The notes: generated from the sequence alone by a model not told the origin. DNA of 5,477 bases from Flavobacterium sp. (GCA_004296145.1 SEBM01000286.1:1-5477), one strand, 5' to 3'; counted from the stretch's first letter, positions 1 to 5,412 are shown. A program made the numbers and translations.

Positions 1-23
1 CTTCTAAATGAAGTGCTTTTTTT
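1..23 (+). terminator. Left-truncated intrinsic terminator
   Basis: The window opens with CTTC, a TAAAT loop, then GAAG, TGC and seven T. The visible stem is only 4 bp, but the right arm continues as GAAGTGC. The left arm would be a full 7-bp match if the bases just outside the window were GCA. It probably terminates a rightward gene lying to the left, and may also serve the leftward gene that ends at 65. The completion of the stem is a prediction. Confidence 0.5.
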
Positions 24-64
24 GTTTATACTAAAATGGTATTTGATATAAAAACAGGAAATTC

Positions 65-433
65 TTAATTAATATTTCCTTCTACCCAATTAAGTGCTTT
101 ATTAAAAGCTCCTTTTTTAAAACCTTTGAATTCGCCCGGAACTACATAACTAAAACCGTTTGTAAAGGCGATGATTTCTTCCGAATCAGAAACGATGGCA
201 GCTCTGTGCCATTTACCCAAATTTTTGATTCCTAACATGGCATCCTGAAGCCAGGCTCCGGCAGAAAAATTTTCGAGATCAGTGTCTAAAACCAATAAAA
301 AATTGATTTCGTCAATTTGTCTAACCAGTTTTTCTACAGCAGGAACAACTACAGTCTGAAAATCTTCTTTGGTCACAGACGCCAATGCTCTAAAAGCGAC
401 AATATTATCTGTTGTATCGATTTGATGTATCAT
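65..433 (-). CDS. SpoIIAA/STAS-like protein
   Basis: This 122-residue cytosolic protein has the length and pattern of the SpoIIAA-like family (STAS fold, formerly DUF3478). It shows alternating beta/alpha segments: a first strand at about 9-16, a hydrophobic strand FLLVLD at 45-50, the conserved acidic/aromatic stretch AWLQDAMLGIK at 60-70, a KWHRAAIVSD strand at 74-83, and a final helix ending NKALNWVEGN at 111-120. Members are small single-domain proteins, often linked to stress or membrane lipid contexts, and their biochemical role is poorly defined. There is no signal peptide or membrane span. The ATG at 433 has no Shine-Dalgarno, which is normal for this phylum, and a -7-like element lies about 70 bp upstream. 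The gene is divergent from the dehydrogenase gene at 683. The family call is by sequence character only. It is not an anti-anti-sigma factor in any demonstrable sense, since no partner kinase or sigma gene is adjacent. Confidence 0.82.
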   Translation of the reverse strand: MIHQIDTTDNIVAFRALASVTKEDFQTVVVPAVEKLVRQIDEINFLLVLDTDLENFSAGAWLQDAMLGIKNLGKWHRAAIVSDSEEIIAFTNGFSYVVPGEFKGFKKGAFNKALNWVEGNIN

Positions 434-470
434 TTTTGTTTAATTAAATTATTGAAATTCTTTTGAGGAC

Positions 471-493
471 TTTCGATTAAAATAAAATCGAAA
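471..493 (-). promoter_or_regulatory. 8-bp hairpin in the leader of the STAS-like gene
   Basis: TTTCGATT (471-478) and AATCGAAA (486-493) form a perfect 8-bp inverted repeat around a 7-base AT-only loop, 38 bp upstream of the leftward ATG at 433. If transcription starts from the -7 element at 502-509, this hairpin lies within the first few dozen bases of the mRNA. It could then act as a 5'-end stabiliser. It could equally be an operator in the divergent region. There is no T-tract pointing to a terminator. Confidence 0.35.
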
Positions 494-501
494 ATTACCA
501 C

Positions 502-509
502 CAAATGTA
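502..509 (-). promoter_or_regulatory. Candidate Bacteroidota -7 promoter element
   Basis: On the minus strand this reads TACATTTG, a full match to the TAnnTTTG -7 consensus of the Bacteroidota primary sigma factor. It lies 69 bp upstream of the ATG of the STAS-like gene. No clear TTG/TTTG -33 element is visible at the expected 19-23 bp distance, which keeps confidence low. Confidence 0.35.
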
Positions 510-682
510 ATTCTGAAGTAGTTTTACAGTCTTATATTATCACAATAAAATCTTACAGAATCCCTATTAATAAAAGAGTTGAAAAAGCGTTTTATAGCGC
601 TAATCTTTCATTTTTTTCAGTTAATGTTTTTTCAAAAATCAACTTACTTTTAGATTTATTAATGACCAAAAATTGATTCAAA

Positions 683-1531
683 ATGGAAAAGAAGCCAAAA
701 AAATTTCCCGAACAAAAACAGAAACTTCCCGGTAATGAATTCCAAATGAATCCGGAACCGGAAATTATTCGTGAAAATTATACAGGAAGCGGAAAACTTT
801 TCGGAAAAGTAGCCTTTATAACCGGTGGTGACAGCGGCATTGGCCGTAGTGTTGCCGTACATTTTGCGAGAGAAGGTGCCAATATAGCAATCGTATATTT
901 AAAAGAAGATAAAGACGCCCTCGAAACCAAAGAAATGATTGAAAGAGAAGGTCAGCAATGTCTGATTATAAGCGGTGATCTCAAAGATGAAAAATTCTGT
1001 AAATCAGCAATAAAAAAATGCCATACTACATTCAAAAAAATTAATATTATTGTGAATAATGCTGCGATACAATTTCCGCAAAATGAATTGGAAAAGATTA
1101 CTGCACCACAGCTTCAAAAAACATTCGAAACCAATATTTATCCTTATTTCTATATTACAAAAGCCGCTTTGCCTTTTATGAATGAAGGCGATACTATTAT
1201 AAACACAAGCTCAGTAACAGCCTATCGCGGAAGCGAACATTTGGTAGATTACGCGAGCACAAAAGGCGCTATTGTAAGTTATACCAGATCATTATCTGCG
1301 ATGCTGGCACCAAAAAAAATCAGGGTAAACGGCGTCGCGCCCGGCCCAATATGGACACCTCTAATTGTGGCAAGTTTTGACAAACTCTCCGATTTCGGAA
1401 AAGACAATCCAATGGGAAGAGCCGGACAACCGTCTGAAGTTGCGCCAGCTTATGTTTTCCTTGCCTGCCAGGACAGCAGTTATATTACCGGACAATTTAT
1501 CCATATTAATGGTGGCGAAATTGTGGGATAA
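683..1531 (+). CDS. SDR family oxidoreductase (YghA/YdaD-like)
   Basis: This 282-residue protein is a classical short-chain dehydrogenase/reductase, a cytosolic NAD(P)-dependent oxidoreductase. It has a Rossmann cofactor loop TGGDSGIG at 47-54, NNAA at 125-128, active-site Asn151, Ser177, Tyr190 and Lys194 (YASTK), and the APGP motif at 219-222. The roughly 40-residue N-terminal extension, with a Pro/Gln-rich start and a YTGSGKLFGK lead-in to the first strand, marks the subgroup that includes E. coli YghA and the B. subtilis general stress protein YdaD (GS39). Its length of 280-290 residues fits that group. The substrate cannot be read from sequence; annotations such as glucose 1-dehydrogenase in this subgroup are mostly unproven. 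The start is the ATG at 683, which keeps the conserved extension and lacks a Shine-Dalgarno. A partial -7 match (TAGATTTA, 651-658) lies just upstream. The gene appears monocistronic and ends in a strong terminator. Confidence 0.95.
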   Translation: MEKKPKKFPEQKQKLPGNEFQMNPEPEIIRENYTGSGKLFGKVAFITGGDSGIGRSVAVHFAREGANIAIVYLKEDKDALETKEMIEREGQQCLIISGDLKDEKFCKSAIKKCHTTFKKINIIVNNAAIQFPQNELEKITAPQLQKTFETNIYPYFYITKAALPFMNEGDTIINTSSVTAYRGSEHLVDYASTKGAIVSYTRSLSAMLAPKKIRVNGVAPGPIWTPLIVASFDKLSDFGKDNPMGRAGQPSEVAPAYVFLACQDSSYITGQFIHINGGEIVG

Positions 1532-1547
1532 AATTTTATATAAAATC

Positions 1548-1587
1548 AAAAAAGCGGATTTGCTAGTTGGCAGATCCGCTTTTTTTT
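1548..1587. terminator. Bidirectional terminator shared by convergent genes
   Basis: A 16-bp stem is formed by 1548-1563 and the arm GCAGATCCGCTTTTTT at 1570-1585/1586. The only irregularity is one T opposite G, a G-U pair in RNA, and the loop TAGTTG is 6 bases. On the plus strand it is followed by a T run to 1587 and lies 16 bp after the dehydrogenase stop. On the minus strand the A-rich left arm supplies a run of T, so it should also stop the leftward transcript. The last codons of the leftward gene form one arm and its TAG stop (1563-1565) straddles the stem-loop junction. Confidence 0.92.
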
Positions 1588-2474
1588 GTTTTACAATCTC
1601 CTTTGTATTTATGAAACATATGGTCTGTTATTGGTCTTAAAGGTTTTCCATTTAATGGATTTAAACCATTCATATTAAAAAAATCAACCTGGTTACTAAT
1701 TTTTCCATACCAAATTATAGCTTGTTCATTTTTAAAACAAGTTGTGGTATCGCAAACATTAATTTTTTTGAGTTTAAATTGTACTTCATCAAAAGGTTTA
1801 ATGGTGTTAAAACCAACAAAGCTATTCATCTCTTGTACACAATCTACTTTTTCATAATGATCTCCTGTCCATTGCATGCAATCTTTTTTCATATAAAAAT
1901 AAATCACAGCTCCGATTAAACCTAAAATAATTGTTGAAATTATACCTAATCTTGCCTTTTTATTAAAGGTATCTAAAATAGATTTTCTTAAAGGTTTTTC
2001 ATCAATTGGAGTTTTATTTTCACCTTCTTCAACTTTAGCACCAGAATCTTCAGGTGCAACAAAAAATGGTTCTGGTAATTTTGGACCTTGCTTGGGTTCA
2101 TCCAATTTAATTATTCCTTTTTCTTTAAACTTTTTAAAAGGTCTTGGTTGAAAATCTACCAAAATTGCCGCCATTTCGACACTATAAAAATTGGCTGGTT
2201 CTTTCTCTCCTTTTAAAAAAGTTACAATTGGTCTGAATTTATCTGTTGTTGAAGAAAAATGATTCTTTTTTGTGAGATCAAATTTAAATTCAAAAAAATC
2301 ATTAAAAGTGATTAAATCATCACTGTTGTTATTTTCTTTAAATCTTTCCCAACACAAATTTCTAAGATTAGCCTGTGAAGTAGGTGAAAAATAATTAGAA
2401 TATTCCCCTTCTTTTTCTATCTCATATTTAGCTCTAACAGCTTTTTTATAATCATCTCGAGTATTGTTATTCAT
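1563..2474 (-). CDS. Uncharacterised single-pass membrane protein, Cys-rich C-terminus
   Basis: This is a 303-residue protein counted from the ATG at 2474, and no named family was recognised. Residues 1-120 look like a folded soluble domain with mixed charge and many aromatics (for example LCWERF at 40-45 and AAILVDFQPRPF at 102-113). Residues 121-168 are a Pro/Glu/Lys-rich linker. A single membrane span runs at about 176-195 and is flanked by KK on both sides, so topology is ambiguous. After the span, residues 196-303 carry five cysteines (199, 212, 241, 246, 294) and the segment CMQWTGDHYEKVDC at 199-212. That pattern suggests a disulfide-bonded domain outside the cytoplasm. The frame stays open to a TTG at 2546, but those extra 24 codons run through the 10-bp repeats and are not protein-like, so the ATG at 2474 is chosen. 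There is no signal peptide. It could be a membrane-bound regulator, but no catalytic motif supports a specific job. Confidence 0.75.
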   Translation of the reverse strand: MNNNTRDDYKKAVRAKYEIEKEGEYSNYFSPTSQANLRNLCWERFKENNNSDDLITFNDFFEFKFDLTKKNHFSSTTDKFRPIVTFLKGEKEPANFYSVEMAAILVDFQPRPFKKFKEKGIIKLDEPKQGPKLPEPFFVAPEDSGAKVEEGENKTPIDEKPLRKSILDTFNKKARLGIISTIILGLIGAVIYFYMKKDCMQWTGDHYEKVDCVQEMNSFVGFNTIKPFDEVQFKLKKINVCDTTTCFKNEQAIIWYGKISNQVDFFNMNGLNPLNGKPLRPITDHMFHKYKGDCKTKKSGSAN

Positions 2475-2481
2475 AGGCTTC

Positions 2482-2540
2482 CAGGAATTTTTAGGAATAC
2501 TTAGGAATCTTAGGAAAACATAGGAATTCCGGGAATTCCG
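2482..2540. repeat. Array of six ~10-bp AGGAAT-like repeats
   Basis: The core AGGAA or GGGAA recurs at 2483, 2493, 2503, 2512, 2522 and 2531, with spacing of 10, 10, 9, 10 and 9 bp. Most copies read TAGGAAT; one reads TAGGAAA. The right end is an exact tandem of the 9-mer GGAATTCCG (2523-2531 and 2532-2540), each copy containing the palindrome GGAATTCC. The array begins 7 bp upstream of the ATG of the membrane-protein gene, in its leader. Helical phasing would suit cooperative protein binding along one DNA face, but simple slippage expansion is equally possible. Confidence 0.7.
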
Positions 2541-2610
2541 TATCAATTCAGGCTCATAAGCGACGTTACTTTGCCTCAGAATTAGTTCTCATTCGATTTC
2601 GCGATAAGAA

Positions 2611-2626
2611 CAAAAATACAAAACTA
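2611..2626 (-). promoter_or_regulatory. Two adjoining candidate -7 promoter elements
   Basis: On the minus strand TAGTTTTG (2619-2626) and TATTTTTG (2611-2618) lie head to tail, and both match the TAnnTTTG consensus exactly. Either would drive the leftward membrane-protein gene with a leader of roughly 130 bases that includes the repeat array. No good -33 TTTG was found at standard spacing for either, so the promoter assignment is tentative. Confidence 0.35.
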
Positions 2627-2639
2627 GTTCAATTAAAAG

Positions 2640-2653
2640 TGCGGAAAACCGTA
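2640..2653. promoter_or_regulatory. CGGAAAACCG inverted repeat, possible operator
   Basis: TGCGGAAAACCGTA contains the inverted repeat CGG-AAAA-CCG (2642-2651). The same 14 bases occur once more, at 4638-4651 inside the histidine kinase gene. The upstream copy lies about 145 bp before the small lipoprotein ATG, a reasonable place for a regulator site. Binding by the response regulator encoded here is speculation. Confidence 0.25.
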
Positions 2654-2797
2654 AGACCGAGTTTATCCCGGGAAGTATAGATGAAAATCTTACTGTTCTA
2701 CGCACTTCACTTCCCAACCACGATTAGGTATTGCTTTAACAAGCTCTGGACAGAATCCGGACGGCCATACCTATGTCAACTTCAAATTCATAAAAAC
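2654..2797 (+). other. GC-elevated non-coding region upstream of the small lipoprotein gene
   Basis: By hand count, 2641-2780 is about 46% G+C, well above the roughly one-third or less of most of the window. It contains the palindrome CCCGGG (2667-2672), the palindrome TCCGGA (2757-2762), and a hairpin at 2674-2694. In that hairpin AGTA pairs with TACT and AGAT with ATCT around a GAAA tetraloop, with one bulged T at 2678. A frame with an ATG at 2681 is open into the lipoprotein gene, but it would place 39 non-hydrophobic residues ahead of a perfect lipoprotein signal, so it is not taken as coding. The stretch may be a structured 5' leader or promoter region. No TAnnTTTG element for the rightward gene was found in it; the nearest partial match is TTACTTTG at 2566-2573. 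Confidence 0.4.
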
Positions 2798-2974
2798 ATG
2801 AAAAAGTTATTTTTATTAGGGACGTTTGCACTATTATTGAGCACAAGTTTATTTTCCTGCACAGCAGATGAATTAGATACTGTAGAAAAAGTAAAACCAG
2901 CAACTTCTGCAGATGCACCAGGTGAAGGCGGTGGACAAAACGGACAAACAACTACTACTCCACCTAAGCCGTAA
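2798..2974 (+). CDS. Small lipoprotein, 58 residues
   Basis: The product starts MKKLFLLGTFALLLST and continues to a lipobox-like LFSC with Cys21, a signal peptidase II leader. Mature length is therefore only 38 residues. The mature part is acidic just after the cysteine (ADELDTVE, 23-30), then low in complexity: Ala/Ser/Pro, a Gly-rich GEGGGQNGQ at 42-50, four Thr and a PPKP tail. It cannot form a sizeable enzyme domain, so a surface-exposed tether, an envelope peptide or a signal is more likely. Phe at the -2 position of the lipobox is unusual but tolerated in this phylum. The ATG at 2798 is chosen over the in-frame ATG at 2681 because it places the charged Lys pair directly before the hydrophobic core. 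The gene is followed after 44 bp by the sensor kinase gene. Small lipoproteins of this style are, as far as I recall, common in Flavobacterium; no function is known to me. Confidence 0.85.
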   Translation: MKKLFLLGTFALLLSTSLFSCTADELDTVEKVKPATSADAPGEGGGQNGQTTTTPPKP

Positions 2975-3010
2975 TCAAATTATTACAAATAATTAATTAA
3001 TTTTATTATT

Positions 3011-3044
3011 TTCGGGAAATGAAACTTAAAATCCATTTCCCGAA
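3011..3044 (+). promoter_or_regulatory. Perfect 11-bp hairpin enclosing the kinase start codon
   Basis: TTCGGGAAATG (3011-3021) is the exact reverse complement of CATTTCCCGAA (3034-3044), with a 12-base loop between. The last three bases of the left arm are the kinase ATG (3019-3021). The right arm is followed by the T-rich TTTTATTTTAAT. The structure therefore looks like an intrinsic terminator for the small lipoprotein transcript, and at the same time would hide the kinase start codon when folded. A weaker AT-only inverted repeat (AATTATT/AATAATT, 2978-2994) lies just upstream and could form an alternative fold. Whether it terminates, attenuates or blocks translation cannot be told from sequence. 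Confidence 0.7.
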
Positions 3045-4731
3045 TTTTATTTTAATATTCATTGCATTTGTTTTTTTGCAATCCTGCAAAAAACAATCTG
3101 ATATGAAAGAAAACAAAAGTTCTGCTCTTTCATCTCATTACTTAACATTAGCAGAAAAATATTTTGCTGACAACCAAAATGATAGCGCCTTTTACTACTA
3201 CAATAAAACAAAATCAGTAAGCGAAATAAAAAAACAAAGCAATCTCATAATATATTGTCTTTTGAAAATGGCTATAATTCAACAAGTTGCATCTGATTAT
3301 TCTGCAAGTGAAACAACAGCTACTGAGGCAATATCCCTATTTCGCAATGATACCGAATTGCAATATAAAAGAGGTATTTATAATTTACTAGGAGTTAATT
3401 ATAAAATCCTTTACGACTATAACTCTGCTATTCGTTATTACAATCTGGCATATAATATCACATCAGATGAAATAAATCAAGCCATCATAAAAAACAATAT
3501 TGCTGTTGTTCATATTGGAAGACGTTCGTACGAGCGTGCATTAAAAATCCTTCTTCCCTTAGAAACAAAAAAACTGGAAGAAAATCTGGAAAACAATGCG
3601 AGAGTACTTGATAATATTGGATACTGTTATTATAAATTGGGAAATCCCAAAGCATTGGATTACTTAAAGCGCTCATTAGAAATTAGAAAAACTATTGATG
3701 ATGGTTTTGGTATTACATCTAGTTTAATGCATTTTTCTGAACTTTATACAGATAAAAATCAAAAACTTGCCAGACAATATGCAAAAGAGGCTTATGCAAA
3801 AGCTTCTGAAATAAACAACGTTGATGATCGTCTGTCTTCTTTAACATTATTAATTCAAACTTCGGAAGGAAAAGAATTAAAAGAAACAACTTCGCTGTAT
3901 TTAAAAATTAATGACAGTATAATTAAGACAAGACAAAAAGCAAAAAATCAATTTGCTAAGATTAAATATGATTCTAAAAAAGACCGCGAAGAAAATTTGG
4001 TATTAAAAGCCCAAAAAGCTGAAAATGACTTGCTCTTAGAACGTCAAAAAAGCCAAAACCTGATTTATTTAGTGGTAATTATTCTTGGTTCGGGATTAGC
4101 TTTATGTCTTTATTTCTATCTTACGAATAAAGGAAAACGAGAAAAAACAGAAGCTGTATATCAATCTGAAATCCGTATTTCGAAGAAATTGCATGATGAA
4201 TTGGCTAATGATGTATTTCATACGATGACTTTTGCAGAAACCCAGGATCTTAAAGTTCCAGATAAAAAAATAGTTTTGTTGGATAACCTGGAGAAAATTT
4301 ATGCCAATGCCCGAAATATTTCTAAAGAAAACAGCATTATAGATACGGGAGAGAATTATGAAAATAATCTAAAAGAGTTACTTACAAGCTACAAAAGTAA
4401 CACCACCGAAATCATTATAAAAAAAGGAGAAACGATTGACTGGGCAAAGATTCAGCCCGAAAAAAAGATTGCATTGCAAAGAGTATTACATGAACTTATG
4501 GTTAACATGAAAAAGTACAGTCAGGCAAGTTTTGTTGTGGTTGATTTTGATGTAATTGAAAATAATATTCAGATTAAGTATTCTGATAACGGAATTGGAA
4601 TTGAGGATAAACTAGTATTAAAAAATGGTCTTTTCAATGCGGAAAACCGTATTAAAACAATAAAAGGAACTATTACTTTTGAAACTGAAACCGAGAAAGG
4701 TTTCAAAGCTAAAATCTTATTTCCTAAATAA
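3019..4731 (+). CDS. TPR-containing lipoprotein-type sensor histidine kinase
   Basis: This 570-residue inner-membrane sensor kinase starts with a lipoprotein signal (hydrophobic 9-20, lipobox LQSC, Cys23). A helical TPR domain at about 36-300 has recognisable repeat units near 41-64, 118-145, 158-182, 194-223 and 238-262. A charged coiled coil at about 303-345 leads to a single membrane span at about 349-368, which puts the TPR part in the periplasm and the kinase in the cytoplasm. The dimerisation/phosphoacceptor region (about 378-450) has KKLHDELAND with His392, of the HisKA_3-like type. The HATPase_c domain (about 480-569) has an N box with Glu492 and Asn496, a G1 box SDNGIGI with Asp523, and a short glycine-poor C-terminal lid. 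The TPR domain should sense a protein or peptide in the envelope; the signal is unknown. The regulator gene follows after 12 bp, so the pair is almost certainly co-transcribed and cognate. The start is fixed by the signal peptide, though it sits inside a hairpin. Confidence 0.93.
   Translation: MKLKIHFPNFILIFIAFVFLQSCKKQSDMKENKSSALSSHYLTLAEKYFADNQNDSAFYYYNKTKSVSEIKKQSNLIIYCLLKMAIIQQVASDYSASETTATEAISLFRNDTELQYKRGIYNLLGVNYKILYDYNSAIRYYNLAYNITSDEINQAIIKNNIAVVHIGRRSYERALKILLPLETKKLEENLENNARVLDNIGYCYYKLGNPKALDYLKRSLEIRKTIDDGFGITSSLMHFSELYTDKNQKLARQYAKEAYAKASEINNVDDRLSSLTLLIQTSEGKELKETTSLYLKINDSIIKTRQKAKNQFAKIKYDSKKDREENLVLKAQKAENDLLLERQKSQNLIYLVVIILGSGLALCLYFYLTNKGKREKTEAVYQSEIRISKKLHDELANDVFHTMTFAETQDLKVPDKKIVLLDNLEKIYANARNISKENSIIDTGENYENNLKELLTSYKSNTTEIIIKKGETIDWAKIQPEKKIALQRVLHELMVNMKKYSQASFVVVDFDVIENNIQIKYSDNGIGIEDKLVLKNGLFNAENRIKTIKGTITFETETEKGFKAKILFPK
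4638..4651. repeat. Second copy of TGCGGAAAACCGTA, inside the kinase gene
   Basis: This copy is identical over 14 bases to 2640-2653. Here it encodes Ala-Glu-Asn-Arg of the HATPase_c C-terminal motif (residues 541-544), so its presence is explained by coding need. The match to the non-coding copy may be chance. Confidence 0.4.
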
Positions 4732-4743
4732 TAACTATACTTT

Positions 4744-5412
4744 ATGTTTAAAAAAGTTTTAATTGTAGATGACATTGATTTTAATGATGTAGCCGCTGTT
4801 CAGGTTTTAAATGATCTTGGAGTTCCGGAAATAGAGTATTCAAAGTATTGTGATGATGCTGTTTTAAAATTAAAGAAAGCACATTTAGAAAATCAGCCTT
4901 ACGAATTATTAATTTCTGATTTATCTTTCAAAGCCGATCACAGAACAAACAGCCTCAATTCTGGAGAAGAGCTAATCGCCGCCGTTAGAAAATTATATCC
5001 CGAAATTAAGATTATCGTCTTTTCTATAGAAGACAGGGCATTTCGCATTAAATCTTTATTTGACGATTTTACTATTGATGGTTATGTAATGAAAGGCCGA
5101 ACGAGTATTTATGATCTCAAAATGGCAATTGAAAAGGCCTACAGAAACGAGGAAAAAAATATATCTAAGGAATTACTGCATTTATTACACGACAAAACCG
5201 TTATCGAAATTGATAAATATGATATCGAATTGATAAGACATCTTTCGTTTGGTGTTCCGCAGGAAAGTATGGAAGCTACTTTTAAAGAAAAAGGAATCAC
5301 GCCAAACAGCAAAAGTACTATCGAAAAACGTATCGCAAAACTCAAAGATTATTTTAAAGCAAATAATCCCGCACATTTGGTTTCTATTGCCAAAGATTTG
5401 GGGATTATATAA
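4744..5412 (+). CDS. Response regulator with divergent LuxR/NarL-type HTH
   Basis: This 222-residue cytosolic transcriptional regulator has a receiver domain (about 1-135) with acidic Asp9 and Asp10, phospho-acceptor Asp59 in LLISDLSF, Ser94 at the end of beta-4 (IIVFS) and Lys117 in VMKG, so all switch residues are present. The output domain (about 155-222) has the GerE/LuxR helix plan: a first helix ending at HLSFG (166-170), a recognition-type helix STIEKRIAKLKDYF (191-204) matching the usual TVxxHxxxIxxKL, and the closing LVSIAKDLGII. The scaffold is more diverged than typical NarL/FixJ proteins, with a longer turn (KEKGITPNSK) before the recognition helix. It is the expected phosphorylation partner of the kinase 12 bp upstream and the last gene before the terminator. 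Targets are unknown. The start ATG gives the usual short run-in of a receiver domain. Confidence 0.93.
   Translation: MFKKVLIVDDIDFNDVAAVQVLNDLGVPEIEYSKYCDDAVLKLKKAHLENQPYELLISDLSFKADHRTNSLNSGEELIAAVRKLYPEIKIIVFSIEDRAFRIKSLFDDFTIDGYVMKGRTSIYDLKMAIEKAYRNEEKNISKELLHLLHDKTVIEIDKYDIELIRHLSFGVPQESMEATFKEKGITPNSKSTIEKRIAKLKDYFKANNPAHLVSIAKDLGII

Noticed and set aside
595..602. Palindrome TAGCGCTA in the divergent region between the STAS-like and dehydrogenase genes
   Set aside because: An isolated 8-bp palindrome is expected by chance and has no second copy or promoter overlap to support an operator.
651..658. TAGATTTA as promoter -7 element of the dehydrogenase gene
   Set aside because: It matches 7 of 8 positions only and no -33 element stands at the right distance; mentioned as a possibility but not called.
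659..862. Antisense open frame opposite the start of the dehydrogenase gene
   Set aside because: It is rich in Phe because it mirrors a Lys-rich coding strand; the plus-strand gene is certain.
1365..1640. Open frame overlapping the dehydrogenase end and running through the terminator
   Set aside because: It crosses a strong terminator and overlaps well-supported genes in other frames.
2482..2540. CRISPR-like array
   Set aside because: Repeat unit and spacing of about 10 bp are far too short and there are no spacers or cas genes.
2475..2546. TTG-initiated 24-residue extension of the leftward membrane protein
   Set aside because: These codons run through the 10-bp repeat array, start with a rare codon, and precede a good ATG at 2474.
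2681..2797. In-frame ATG extending the small lipoprotein by 39 residues
   Set aside because: The extension would bury a textbook lipoprotein signal inside the protein, and the region has the character of a structured leader rather than coding sequence.
2540..2800. Remnant of a decayed rightward gene, from open frames such as the one at 2541-2678 and another at 2685-2798
   Set aside because: The frames are short, differ from one another, have no start codons and no recognisable homology; open length is within chance at raised G+C.
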